A stretch of DNA of 64,000 bases, taken from assembly GCA_964020975.1 (NCBI GenBank), contig OZ026630.1, positions 21,263,588 to 21,327,587 of the forward strand, in the 5' to 3' direction. Source of the stretch: Hermodice carunculata. Its lineage: Eukaryota; Annelida; Polychaeta; Eunicida; Amphinomidae. A model generated the notes under the pieces. That model did not search any database, had not been told where the DNA came from, and worked only from the letters and a program-made list of their open reading frames with translations. Both the position numbers and the translations under genes were made by a program. This document shows, piece by piece, positions 1 through 11,200 of the stretch; the stretch's first letter is position 1, and each line of letters starts with the position of its first letter.

Positions 1-1076
1 GCTTTGCTTCACTTTGTAAACCAGTTAAATGTATGTTTTTTTATAATTCCATACATTTTTGCTTATAAAATTTCAAATGTCATGGGGATGGCGGTAATAG
101 TTTGGATAGTATAGTGTGTCAACCCACCTGGTGATGCACAAAATGCATGAATATTGCTTAGAACATGGGTGGAATGCACAGGTAAATGATTTCAGGGCCA
201 TAAAGTTGCATTTGACAGGAAGGTCTGACAAAATTTATTGGCATTTTTCTTCCACTGAAACAGCTGATGTAGAGTCTCTTGTAAAATACAGATTGTGATA
301 TGAAAAGACCATTTCATTTCTCAGTACAAGCATACCACTGGAAGAAGGCTTTGAGGTTCCAGATTTGATGCTTGATCTTGATTTAATAGGTAATGATTAG
401 AAATAAGTCCTCAAGGATCCCTGCATGTACAACATGTACAAGCAGGGATCCTTGCTGTATGTAACCTACAAACTTGAGATCAGAAGTGACACAACTGAGA
501 TTTGGCTGCCCCTTTGCTTCAATAATATTTGTATGGAGGAAATTGACAGTCTTAAACTTTCTTGATTGAGGTCCACATCTTGCAGAGACTGAAGCGGTTA
601 CCTTCACAAAGAGAAAAAGGTGGCATCTTGTAAAAATTAACCCATACTTTGCAAATGCAAGTTGAAAAACAAGTTCTTAAGCTTTACAGTATATGTCAGA
701 CATTCACAAAAAAAGACTCGATGGCTCGGGTATGGTATGTATACATGTGCATTACTTGGTCCAGGGTTCCTAAATGGGGTTCAAAAGTGTTGAAAAGGCT
801 TGAATTTCCTTGTGGGGTCGGAAATGCTCTTCCCCCTCCCTCCAACAGAAAGGTAGAATAGAGCAATAAAGAAATAAATTTAAAAATAAACAAATAAAAA
901 GATGTAAACATGGAATTTTGTAACCTAGAAAATTATGTTGCATATTTCATACGTTTATGTGGGTCTGCCAGTAACAGCTTCTGTGTCAATTTTGGTGCTG
1001 CAGATCAAGCATCTGGAAGACTAGTTCCTTGTAGTTGTTGCTCAAAAAACTTCGGTAAATTGAGGTTGGAATTTTG
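1..1076. other. 5' flanking or intronic DNA, no gene seen
   Basis: Low-complexity A-rich stretch around 858-900. A perfect hairpin at 412-454 is listed separately. The short open frames carry no recognisable domain. Whether this is an intron behind an upstream non-coding exon or promoter-proximal DNA depends on whether the acceptor at 1565-1566 is used. Confidence 0.5.
412..454. repeat. Perfect 13 bp-arm inverted repeat
   Basis: CAAGGATCCCTGC at 412-424 is the exact reverse complement of GCAGGGATCCTTG at 442-454. The 17-base loop itself contains two ATGTAC blocks able to extend the pairing. Too short for a typical metazoan microRNA precursor; it may be the centre of an old foldback element. 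Confidence 0.7.
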
Positions 1077-1080
1077 CATA

Positions 1081-1337
1081 AGGGATGGTTCAACATTTTC
1101 ATCCTTTTTGAATTAGTACTTACAGTACGCAAGGGGGGGAGGGGGTTAAATGGGTCTGTACACTTTCACAGGATATGGAAAATGTTGGTCAATTTTTGGC
1201 CTGTTCTGTGCAATTTTGCTATGCTTTGGGGGAAAATCATCATTTTTAAAGTACTAATTTGGGGGGAGGGAGGGGGGTCATGAAATTTAGTACCCTAAGT
1301 ACTAATTCAAAAATGATGATAATGTTGAACTATCCCT
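1081..1337. mobile_element. Miniature inverted-repeat element with about 45 bp arms
   Basis: The left arm (1081-1128, beginning AGGGATGGTTCAACATTTTC) is matched in reverse complement by 1290-1337 (beginning AGGGATAGTTCAACATTATC), with a handful of mismatches, and both arms contain TTTTTGAATTAGTACTTA. It is flanked on the left by TA (1079-1080). The interior has two G-rich runs (about 1132-1145 and 1260-1277). No coding capacity, so non-autonomous. The family is not identified. It ends only about 230 bp upstream of E-protein exon A. Confidence 0.75.
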
Positions 1338-1566
1338 AATATGGTTTGGAAAATGCTTTTAAAAGTCTTGAATTGTGATTTACCTCTGTTGTTATGAACC
1401 CTGTATGTAGGTTGACAGACAATAGTTGTGAATAATGACATTTAAATGAGAGTAACCTCTGAAGCTGTTGTAGTCATGCAGTGATGTAGATATACATACT
1501 GAAATGAATAATGCCTTTCAGTGAGTAATAGTTTGTGATTTGATGATGTAATTTCTTTGTGTGCAG

Positions 1567-1651
1567 GTCTGATCCAATGAGTATGGAGCAGAACAGGATG
1601 AATCCAATTGGCACTGACAAGGAGCTGAGTGACTTGCTAGACTTCAGTGCG
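1567..1651 (+). CDS. TCF4/TCF12-like: E-protein (TCF4/TCF12/daughterless family) first coding exon
   Basis: E proteins are class I bHLH transcription factors that pair with tissue-specific bHLH partners and bind E-boxes in the nucleus. This exon encodes the extreme N terminus. After an AG acceptor at 1565-1566 comes a short leader, then ATG at 1577 opening 25 codons that include IGTDKELSDLLDFSA, matching the start of vertebrate TCF12/TCF4 from memory. That segment is the N-terminal part of activation domain 1, whose LDFS-containing motif binds p300/CBP and ETO-type corepressors. I prefer the 1577 start because it gives 25 residues to the exon junction, the same as TCF12, and because M1, R7 and M8 agree. 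The ATG at 1583 has the better Kozak context (A at -3, G at +4). An in-frame TGA lies upstream at 1544-1546 if the region is unspliced. The donor GTATGT follows at 1652 after a whole codon (phase 0). The coding part is 1577-1651; 1567-1576 is probably 5' UTR. TCF4 versus TCF12 cannot be separated, since most invertebrates have one E-protein gene. Confidence 0.93.
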
Positions 1652-2400
1652 GTATGTGTTCTCTTTATTTCCCTGGCAAAATTATCAATGGTTTATATAC
1701 TGCAACAGAGGTCAAAGACAACACACCAGTTGGTATCTGTTGATAGAGACATGAATTACACTAAATTTTATATACTATACACAAAATATTCGCAGGTTTT
1801 TGGATGATAGACTTATTTGGTCGTGACTGTTTTGAATATGTATATGAGGATGTGCGGACAACAAAGATGTGAAATCCAGGAACAGGTCACTTGCTGGGGT
1901 CATGGAACAGAGATGTCTCCAAGCAGCAGTTAAAAAAAAGTGTGAGAAAGAAATAGCCATTTTTTCATGTTTACTTTTACCCATACAATAATGCAATGAT
2001 TGCACTGAGTGTACACATATATGAAATAACATGTATATTGCTTTTCATTTTGGAAAGTAACTATGAGTGAAATTTTCCCCGAAAAATTAATAAATGTTAT
2101 ATAAAAAGGTGTTACTTTTTTGGTATAGGACCATGAATTTTTAGACTCCAGATTCTGTAGTCTGGGTCATATTGGTATTTAAGTGTCCATAATGTCATTG
2201 CATTATTAACTATGTTATTTTGACTGCGTTTTTGCAGTAATTTTAAATTTTATTTTGATTTGTTTTCAGTTAGATACTATGAACATATACATATATATAT
2301 TACATATTTTTGATTTGTATTATAGCATTATTGCGCAGTTCTAAAATGAACTAGCGACATTTTGTACATTTCTACTTCAAAAGGCTCCTCACCTGCTCAG

Positions 2401-2600
2401 GGCCATCAATCAAACGCGCAGAGACCCTCCTATGGGTTATGAGAGATCCTGGTGGAAGCAAGGCACAGTGGGCTGCCAGGATAGGCAGCCAGGAACCTCC
2501 CCCGGCTTGGTAAATATAAGATGTGATGCTGACAATTGTACATTGCCCCAACAGGCACGAACCCACCAACTCTAGGAGGGTCTCCTTGTGTTTGATGGCC
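2401..2600. mobile_element. 200 bp palindromic miniature element
   Basis: GGCCATCAA at 2401 with GAGACCCTCCTA at 2421-2432 is mirrored by TAGGAGGGTCTC and TTTGATGGCC ending at 2600, giving imperfect terminal inverted repeats of about 30 bp around about 140 bp of unrelated sequence. No open frame of note. An A-rich stretch (about 2634-2683) follows. Superfamily not determined. Confidence 0.65.
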
Positions 2601-2920
2601 TTGTTTAGGGTTACATGCCACCCCTATTTACCCCCAAAAATTAAAAAGAAAAACAAAAACAAAAAAAAACAAAAAAAACAAAAGTAAGTCAACCATATAT
2701 TTAAATTTCAGTTATAATTACATAAGTATGTAAATTTTGGCATAAAATCATATTCTCTATAGTCAGACTTCAAACATACATTTGCCACAGTTTGGGGGTT
2801 GTACATTTTGTCTTTGCTCTGTGTGTGTTTTTTAATTTTCATATTTTATGCTACATTGTTTTCTATACTTTTTAAATGTCTTTCTGTTTGTGTGTCTCTT
2901 TTGGTTTTCAAATGAACTGG

Positions 2921-3004
2921 AAAGGGAGTCAGCTGTTGTACAAAGGGAGTTAGCTGTTGTACAAAGGGAGTTAGCTGTTGTACCAAGGGAGTTAGCTGTT
3001 GTAT
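2921..3004. repeat. 21 bp minisatellite, four copies
   Basis: Unit AAAGGGAGTTAGCTGTTGTAC repeated at 2921, 2942, 2963 and 2984 with one or two changes per copy; the first copy reads GTCAGCTG and so contains a CAGCTG E-box. Because 21 is divisible by three, the minus strand reads as a seven-residue peptide repeat, which creates a spurious open frame. Confidence 0.9.
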
Positions 3005-3779
3005 AAAACTTTGATGCTGGGCTATATTTCAAGGAGTTGCCCAATATGGATGGACCAATAAAAGTAAAAGTTACAAACGTTGTTCTGTCAATTTTAAAGA
3101 TAGGGAAGGGTAACCAAAGGAGACAAATTTTAATTTCAAAGTTTGTCAAATAGAGGAAGGAAATTTGGCATGTTGGTTGTTTGGTTGTGGGTGAAATTTG
3201 ATTGTGATGATGCAAAGTGTGAGTGTTATTTGGCTGAATCCTATCAGGATATGCTGGAGAGAAAAAAGTGGAAACTTCAGTCTTGTCACTGGTAGCAAGC
3301 TGGGAAAGTGGGTTCTCACTGGCAGGTCTTTCAGTCTGGTTATTGTCTCTTTGTCTTAGTCACTCTTTCAGTCCAGAGATGAAGAAGGGTTTGTACCAGC
3401 TATGTTCTGGATAACCTACATGTACTTAGGAAGGTCTCAGATTTTTACATTCAAGTAATCAGCTGTGAAAATCGGACATAAGTTCATTGATACAGTGCAC
3501 TTTTTACACGAGATGTCACAGCAGGGTTATCAATCTTGGATGGTTACTCTGACAAAATATATTGTGTAGTGAAAGGTGAAGTGGGATGGGATCATCAAAT
3601 CAGCAATGCACCTTTTGTGCTATTTGTGTCATTTTAAATGTAAGAGTAGATGGGTTTACATTACCTGATTAGCCAGACTTACAAGTGCCTTCAGTTTTGT
3701 TGGAGGGTGCAGGGATGGTTGCCAACAAAAGCCCAACAGCCCACCAGTTCCAATGAAAGTGTATGTGCTTGTCTGTTTT

Positions 3780-5082
3780 TATCTCCCGCCCACGAAGTTG
3801 GGGGGGGGGAGATATAGTAATGACGACCGTCCGTCTGTGCGTTCCACATTTCTTGCGCGCGATATCTCAAGAACAGATTAAGCTAGGATCATGAATTTTT
3901 TACAGTTGGTCACCCTTATAAGTGTTCCCGTCGAGTTCGAAGGAGAGTGACCTTGACCCCATTTCAAGGTCACCAGGGTCATTTATCTGTAAACTTCTTG
4001 CGCGCGATATCTTAAGAACCGGATGTGATAGGATGATGAAATTTTCACAGTTGATCACTCTTGTTAGGGTCTACATCGAGTTCAAAGGTGTGTGACCTTG
4101 ACCTAATTCCAAGGTCACCAGTGGCAATTCAATTTTCTTTGAATTTGTTGTATGCAATATCTGAAGAAACAAGTGAGCTAGGATCACTTAACTTTTACAG
4201 TTGATCAACCTTGTAAGGTTCTATGTCATGCTTGAAGGACCTTGACCTTGACCTAATTTCAAGGTCACCAGAGGCAGTTCATTCATCCCACATTTCTTGC
4301 GTGCGATATCTCAAGAACCAGTAAAGCTAGGATCATGAATTTTTTACAGTAGGTCACCCTTATTAGTAGTCACATGGAGTTCAAAGGAAAGTGACCTTGA
4401 CCCCATTCAAGGTCACCCAGGGTCACTTCTCTGTGAATTTATCTTCAGAACCAGATAGGATAGTATAATAACTTTTACAGTTGATCATTCTTGTTAGGGT
4501 CTATATCGAGTTAGTAGGTCAGTGACCTTGACCTTATGTCAGGGTCACTAGTGGCATTTCAATTCTCTTTACTTTGTTGTATGCAGTATTTGAAGAACCA
4601 GGTGACGTATGTTCACTTAACTTTTACAGTTGAACACCCTTGTAAAGTTCTGTGTGAAGCTTAAAGGACTTTGACCTTGACCTAATGTCAAGGTCACCAG
4701 AGGCAACTCAATGCTCTTTGAATTTCTAGTGCATTACATTTGAGGAATCAGATAAGCCAAACCATTTCTAGGTCATTCTCTTTGAATTTTTTTGCTGTCA
4801 TCACATGCCTTGTATGTACCATATAAATGGCACCAAACCAAAACAGAGGTTACCTGAAAACAATGTGCATGCTGTCACATACCTGTCAAGTCTGTCCAAA
4901 TTGTTTTTCATGAAATTTGGCCACGTTATTTTTTTTTACTTGAGTATATGTTTACCATGACACCCAGGGTAGAGGTACAGTTAACGTATCGTCCCCATTT
5001 AAGCACAATATCAGAAACATGCCAGTATGTACCTGCCAAATATACAGTTATCTTTGTTTTAAAATTATGTGGGCGGGAGATA
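3780..5082. mobile_element. 1.3 kb TA-flanked inverted-repeat element enclosing a tandem array
   Basis: TATCTCCCGCCCAC at 3780-3793 is the exact reverse complement of GTGGGCGGGAGATA at 5069-5082, so the block is bounded by terminal inverted repeats, with TA at each outer edge as expected of a TA target duplication. The left end itself folds back (ATCTCCC with GGGAGAT about 30 bp on). Inside lies a six-monomer array (3853-4735) and then AT-rich filler. There is no transposase frame, so it would be non-autonomous and is probably a mobilised satellite. Confidence 0.7.
3853..4735. repeat. Six ~145 bp monomers in a three-unit higher-order repeat
   Basis: Monomers start near 3853, 3998, 4148, 4297, 4440 and 4577. 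Units 1 and 4 share TTGCGYGCGATATCTCAAGA and TTTTTTACAGT; units 2 and 5 share CTTGTTAGGGTCTA and CAGTGATC-like endings; units 3 and 6 share TTGTATGCARTAT and CACTTAACTTTTACAGTTGA. The order is therefore A-B-C-A-B-C with a period of about 440 bp. Each monomer holds TGACCTTGA followed about 8 bp later by a TCAAGGTCA-like copy, a palindromic pair of extended nuclear-receptor half-sites. Confidence 0.8.
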
Positions 5083-5930
5083 TGGACAGCGTCAGCGTCA
5101 ACTTGTTTTGTTTTGTTTTTTGTTAGTTTTTTCAGCAGGTGTCAGTGGTAATAAATGTTGCAAAGAGCCTGGTAACTTTACACAAAATGTGGGCTTAGGG
5201 AATTTCAATAAAAAAGAAAACAAGAATAAGTTTTGTATACTGTATAATTCTGTATGGTTGATAAAAATCAATTAGATAGAGGGTCAACATAACATTGTCA
5301 TGAAATTTGAGATGCTCCGCCAACACCTGTAAAGTGTTGTTAACTGCTTAACTAAATTCCAGCTATGGATTATTTTTGATTCACCAGTTCATACTGTCCC
5401 TGATCACATATTAATTTAATTTTTACGTGACTGGGTTTCATCTGGAAATTTTAATTTTGTAATAAGTCATCAAATTGGTGAGTGGCAACAAAAGCGAAAG
5501 TGTGATGATTGCATAGAGATTCTTCCATGAAAAGAGTGATTATTCAAGAACCAAATTGTAATGCCAATTACAATGTTTAGAGTGCAGAGCTCTCATGTTG
5601 TTTGGTAGGTCATGCGTGAAGTACCACATGGGTAACTGCTGCATGAGTTACCAGGCAATGTAAAAGCCACTAAGACCTTTGCCTCTTAACTATGGAATGA
5701 GGTAATCTAATAATGTTTGTCCGTAGTCTCTGCATCTTCCTTGAAAAACCACCTGGGGAAGGATACCTTGTTTAGTACTGTTGTATTACTGATACTTTCT
5801 TTTCTGTGAAGGACCTGTCTTGAGAGACCACAGCTTGGGAGTCTGTAGCAGCATTCTTTGAAAATAAGATTTATTTTTAGTGTTTTAGTCAGACTTCTTC
5901 ATTCTGACATGAAGTTTATCTGGTGCTCTG
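5083..5930. other. Intronic DNA, nothing recognised
   Basis: T- and A-rich simple stretches (for example about 5103-5130) and otherwise unique-looking sequence. No exon, RNA gene or bounded repeat recognised. Confidence 0.5.
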
Positions 5931-6126
5931 TTAACCCTTTCCTGGTGAAAATAGGACAAAGTCAGTAGCCTTCCTTCGTGCTGGCTTGGCACAGTGCCCA
6001 AGCAGCACCAAGGAAGGCTATTCCTTGAGTATGCCTTCATGATATATTTTATTTACAATTCTCAGTAAAGAAAAACTTCAATGTATATCCAGGGATTGTC
6101 GGGTCATTTGAGTGGAAAATGGTTAA
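5931..6126. mobile_element. piggyBac-like miniature element, copy 1
   Basis: Bounded by TTAA at 5931-5934 and 6123-6126, the target site typical of piggyBac elements, with inverted ends TTAACCCTTTCC and the reverse complement of GGAAAATGGTTAA. The interior carries the family palindrome (about 5969-6022): AGCCTTCCTTCGTGCTGG on the left pairs with CCAAGGAAGGCT on the right around TTGGCACAGTGCCCAA. Both arms have changed together relative to other copies (GCCTTCC/GGAAGGC instead of GCTTTCC/GGAAAGC). Confidence 0.75.
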
Positions 6127-8098
6127 GCACAGCACAGTGAGTTTGTTGTGACACCTCTGTATTTTTGACATCCCTGTAGTGTGTATCTTGGAACTGTATA
6201 GAGCATTTTCATATTTTCGGTACCTGTCTATTTTGGTCAGAACACATCACTAAAATGGATACTCCAGCCATAACCAGAGGTTTCCATGATACACAGGTTT
6301 TACTGTAGGCATACCACTTTTGCATTTGAGGAATCCTGGTTCTTTGGATATGACTATTTCTGATGGTGTAGATTGCATCATAGTCTGAATTGCATAAGTT
6401 TAAGATCAAGGAGTCCATCTGATGGCTTGTGAAGTCCAGGAACTAGAGAGCTGTTGGCCTTCCACTCAGAGGTCAGACATTCCAAGCAGGATCATGCCTG
6501 CTGACCATGTCGGGGTGCACAGGCAGCATGCCTGTATGCCTGTGTAGCCAGATAATTTAAAAAAAAAGATAGGGTGGAAGCATGGTTCAGATTAATAAGG
6601 ATTACCTGGTGGTACGAGACAATAAAACCAATAAAGTTTTTGATAGAGCACAGTGAATTTGAGCATAAAGGGACAGCAAACTAGCAGCTTGCTGTAAATT
6701 TATTTAAATTTCACTGTATGTTCATTTATACTTATTTTGTCTATGGTATAAAATCATGAAATTAAAATCACAATTAAATGTGTTTTTTTTTCAAACCATG
6801 GATTTGATAGGAACTTTATTTGAAAATAGTGAAATAAACATTTCAGTTCTATGGCAGAAATAAAAAAACATGGACAAATTTATAAATACATGTGAAAATG
6901 TGTACCTTTGCAGCAATTCACATCATGTGTCACACTTCAGTTCGTTGTTTGCAGGGAAGTTAAATACTTTATTGTGATTATGACAGGAGAGGAACCTTGG
7001 TATTCAATAAATAGGGGAGGGTAATGTGACTGAAGTGTATTTAACTGAGAGATGATAAAATGTAAAGTTTGCTTAAATGGTTAATCCCTGACTTCTTATG
7101 TAATGTGTTTCATTGTTTACATTGTAAAATAGGTGAATGTTCAAGGTGAAAATTGATTAGAATTACTGCTTGATGAGGCTACTTGCAACAAAGCAGGAGG
7201 CCTATGTGGCTCTTTGAACAAAGGGACGCAATTTAGTTGTTTTGAAATTCTGATTTCACCCATGGGGGCCTTTCACTGGAAAGATTTGTGTATTACGAGT
7301 TCACAGTGTATGCACAAGAGTCTGGCAGCTATTTGCACACAACAGTAGGGATCAAGCAGGCAAATAGCTTCCAGGCTTGGGTTTCATCTCCGGAAGTTTG
7401 TCCCAAATCTCGCTGGTATAAAATGTGTTGCTGGATCAGAACCTAATTTTCTCTTGACAATTATTTAAAGGAAAAAATGTGAAAAAGTCCTAAATCAATA
7501 TTGGGTTGACAGTTTCTTCAGTAATAAAATTTCCATGTGTATGTGTTGGTTGTGCAGTAAACAGGATGCTGAGTACCAGAAACTGGGCAAAGTCTCACCA
7601 TCATATTAGATGTAGAGCCAATGGGGAAGGCCAGAAGTTGGGCATGTTTAGGGTTAAAAAAAAGGGGGGGGGGGGAAATAACAGAAATTTTATAGGATTT
7701 TAAAGTTTTATGGGTCAGTGTAAATAATGGATTGCAAGATTGACATAGTCTGCTGAACCTGTAAGCTGTACCAGTCCATCATTTGTTATAATATTATAGT
7801 TATTCATTAAAGTTAAACTTTGAAAAGAAATGTGTATACATTGATCATGACCTTGTCAGACGTGTTGAGCCCTGGTGCACGTGGATCACCCAGTTGTACT
7901 TCCCTGGTGATAAATAAGGGAGGTTTTTTTTGGCTGTTGTTGTTGTTTTGTTTTTAGTTGATTTGTTGACAAGGGTTAAAACCCAGTATTCTAGTAATTC
8001 CATTTTTTGATTTATAAATGCAAGATAAGGACTAGAAAAGATTTGTGTCACTGCAAATCTGACTGGGAGCCTTCAAAATGAGAACAGTTTGAAATGCT
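6127..8098. other. Intronic DNA with one degenerate miniature element
   Basis: Apart from the decayed element at 6692-6900 and an A/G run at about 7656-7676, no gene or bounded repeat is visible. Short open frames here have no recognisable domain. Confidence 0.5.
6692..6900. mobile_element. Degenerate copy of the CTGTAAATTG miniature element
   Basis: From CTGTAAATTTATTTAAATTT onward the order of blocks (CACTGTATG, TTATACTTATTTTG, ATGGTATAAAATCATGAAA, TAGTGAAATAA) follows the better-preserved copy at 38090-38301, with many substitutions and a weak right end. Inferred by alignment by eye. Confidence 0.5.
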
Positions 8099-8139
8099 AC
8101 ACTTTGCCATTGTTCACATAACTAAATTTTGTCTAGTAG

Positions 8140-9045
8140 CCTAATTTGCATAAATTAAAATTGTACAAATTTGGTTTTTGGTTCATTGGATGTGGTCATG
8201 TCACAAACTTATAAACTGAAGTTTGAATGACACCACTATCTATGATAGTTTTAAATCTATTCTAGATTTGAATTTTGTGTATTTGCTTAATTTGCGTAAA
8301 TTCAAATTCTACAACTTTGGTTCATGGTTCATTGGACTCAAAACTCATTTATTTTAGCCAATCAATACAATGACGATTTCAATATTATAAGATATATGTA
8401 CATAATGATAAAAATTGATGTGGCTCGGGGGACTCCTATTAAGACAAATACATGTCACTCTCATAGGAGCCACCATTAAGTCTTAAACATTTGAAACAAT
8501 ATAGATGGCAGTTACTTAAACAATGAATGTCGAAATAAACTTCAAGATATAATACAGTTTACACGCGCAACATGGGTGGGAAAATATAATTGTTAAATCA
8601 AACATCAAGATGAACAACAACTGATTACCAGTATGTTGTTTTGGATGCAACTATATCACAAACCCATAAATTGAAGTTGGAATGGCAGCTCCATGTGCAC
8701 TAGTTCTTAAGCTACTCAAGATTTAAATTTCGTATATTCACGTAATTTGCGTAAATCAAAATCCTACGACCGGTTCATGGTTCATTGGATGCAGCTTTCG
8801 AACAAACCTATAAATTGAAGTTGGAATGGCATATCTATATATAATAATTTTGGAGATATTCAACTTCAAAATTTTTCAGTGCCCTAAATTAGCATCATTT
8901 AAAATTCTACACCCTTCGCTTACATATTTTGGCAGGTGTCACAAACCCATACATGCATATGGAAATATTGTGTCAATCTGCAATAGTTTGGAAGATATGG
9001 CGCTTTAAAATTGTAATTTCCCTAATTTGCATAATTTTAAACATC
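8140..9045. repeat. Degenerate AT-rich array, period about 147 bp
   Basis: The block TAATTTGCRTAAATT, then a TCAAAATTCTAC-like stretch and GGTTCATTGGATG, recurs near 8142, 8288, 8738, 8886 and 9023. Neighbouring spacings are about 136-148 bp, and the 8288-8738 interval is close to three periods, with a stretch of unrelated sequence (about 8340-8620). Associated blocks CACAAACCYATAAAYTGAAG and TTGGAATGGCA also recur. Confidence 0.65.
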
Positions 9046-9988
9046 AGGACTATTCCAAACAATATGCACAATTTCACAGGCAGGTCAGTCACCACAGCAA
9101 GTTTTGTGGTTTTCAGAATAATAGTGTCAGAGAAAAATTCCAGACAAAATTGGTCATAAAGAAGGAAGAAATAAAAAATCTCGAAAAAACAAAATGTCTG
9201 AGTTGGCACCCAGACATGAATAAGGTCATGGACAGATTGCCATTCAGCTGAACAATGAAAGAAACGTATTACCTTCAGAACTGGGATTGCAACACCGTAG
9301 TGGGCTAGCTGAAACAATCAAGCAATTTTGGTATGGTTGTTAGGGCATTGCATCTACATGGCTCATCAGGGATCATCTAACTGGCACAGGTCTGATTACA
9401 ATGCCTCAATGCAAGGTGTATGTCTTGAATGAATATTTAGGGAATGAAGTTCTGGTCTTTGTTTTTGTTGTATGCAAAATTGAATTGGAAAAGTGTTTTG
9501 TATGTCAATTTTTCTCAGAAAGAAATGTAAGCAGTTACTGTTTTGAGAAGACGTCAATAAAATAGTGTACACAAGATAGACATGCAAAAACAATAAAAAA
9601 AAAAAGTTAAGTAGTGCCAGGGCAGCATTCGTTTATCATTACTGCAGATTTTATTGGCAGCAATGAGAAATTTACTTAGTCATTGACATTTAAATTGTAT
9701 TTTAAAAGGTTCCGTCCACATATCCATATATTGTGAGGACGCACAAGTGGTAGCTTTATTTTAGCATTATTCTGATAAAGTGAAACTTGTGCATGAAGCA
9801 GAAGCAAATAAGAGGAGAATAGTGAAGTGAGGGGTAAACTGAGGCAACCCCTGCCAGTCCCAGCAGTATGACCTATCAGTATGTCCTTCACTCTCAGCTG
9901 GGACTGGGTGCCAAGCAGTCCTCTACACCCGGTTTCTACTGAGACCCTGACCTGCTCCACACAACACTCACATCCCCATGACATATCT
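9046..9988. other. Intronic DNA, nothing recognised
   Basis: AT-rich, with an A run at about 9593-9605. No bounded repeat or exon seen. Confidence 0.5.
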
Positions 9989-10222
9989 TTCAACTCTTTA
10001 ACTGCTAATCGGCAAAAGTTGATGTGCCCTGGATCCACATGATACTAGATCCATATTCTTCGCTAGATCTTTGATTCAGTTTGCCAGCATGTCTACAGTT
10101 GCAGAGACCATACGAATGTCCCCTCGGGTCAACAGTTTGTCGTAGTGCACTCTGGGTGCAATGCACCCAAAGTGAGCTGAGGAAAGCTGTTGACTGTGGT
10201 AACTTGGCACTGAAAGAGTTAA
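9989..10222. mobile_element. piggyBac-like miniature element, copy 2 (CTCTTTCAGTGCCAA ends)
   Basis: The right end TTGGCACTGAAAGAG followed by TTAA (10219-10222) matches the termini of the copy at 41739-41911; the left end CAACTCTTTAACTGC is decayed. The core palindrome (10128-10194) is long: GTCAACAG with CTGTTGAC at the outer edge and GGGTGCAATGCACCC at the centre. Confidence 0.65.
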
Positions 10223-11200
10223 CCCACCATGTCAACTTCAAGTTTCTCCAGCCCATTTATCAGTTTTTTGATGCTTCAAGTCTCAGCTAGTTTAGTGGTG
10301 AAAATAGATAACCTCTGGATGGTGGTAATGTAAGCAAGAAAAGAAGTTTTGAGGTTTGCTCATTAATTTTGAGCTGGTTAAACATGTGACATGTTGCAGA
10401 ATGGTTAGCTGTGAAGTGCTGCAGCGTGGGGCAGTGTTTACATGGCTATTCCCTGGGGAGACTCTTCAGGGGTTATCCGCTTCAGCTTTCAGTCTCTCTA
10501 TCTGCATCTCCCAGCAGGAACTTGTTCCTTGGGGTGCCAGTACCCACTCCTTGTCTTCCTTGTGATTCCCCTTCCAAACTTATTGGGTTATTTTAGATTT
10601 ATCCAAGTTTCAAGTTCCCTCTGTGTTGGTATCCTTGTGTTTGAAGTGGGGTTATACATTTTCCCAGGCAGGTAATGGCAATACAGTTGCCTGTTGGTTA
10701 GGTGCTTGCCTGCTCCTGGGACATTCAGGTACAGAGCAGTAGTTGTCTGAACAGGCATGCCCTTAGACTGAGCTCTTTGCATGGGAGACTTGGTCTGGTA
10801 CCACACTGATGAGATGTATGTAGGCAGAATTTAATGCTGTCAGAGCAAGATAAGTCTGCTGGTTCAATGCCAAAAGTAAAGAAATTTTACTGGTCCACGA
10901 TCAAGAAATTTTTAGTTTCTTGGTTTACATAAATCTTAAACTGAGAAATTAAATTTGAATAACACCACTTGAAATTGCACGAGGGAAGGTGTGCTACAAT
11001 CCTTAGAATTAGGCTGTACATAACTGGTTCCCCTTTTCAACTGGCCCTTTGACCAGATGTCTCTGGGACTGATGGTCACAAGGCAGCAGTCAAAACAATC
11101 AAAAGCCTTTGAGTCTGTTGAGCAGGCAACAAGTCCAGAAGTTTTTAACAGTCGTCAGTGTTTTCAAAACAAGGAGGCAGGCATATTTGCTTGTCTGTGA
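10223..11200. other. Intronic DNA, nothing recognised
   Basis: Several overlapping short open frames on both strands at 10356-10806 are not supported by any domain or splice structure. A GCTTGCCTG-containing stretch near 10706 faintly resembles a SINE head but has no box B partner. Confidence 0.45.

Noticed and set aside
2832-3215. Minus-strand frame of 127 codons with a repeated peptide
   Set aside because: The peptide repeat comes from the 21 bp minisatellite, whose length is a multiple of three.
3853-4735. Regular repeats considered as a CRISPR array
   Set aside because: Monomers are contiguous 145 bp units without unique spacers, in animal DNA.
10670-10800. tRNA-like SINE head (TTGGTTAGGTGCTTGCCTG)
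   Set aside because: No box B at the expected distance, no A-tail, and no second copy seen in the window.
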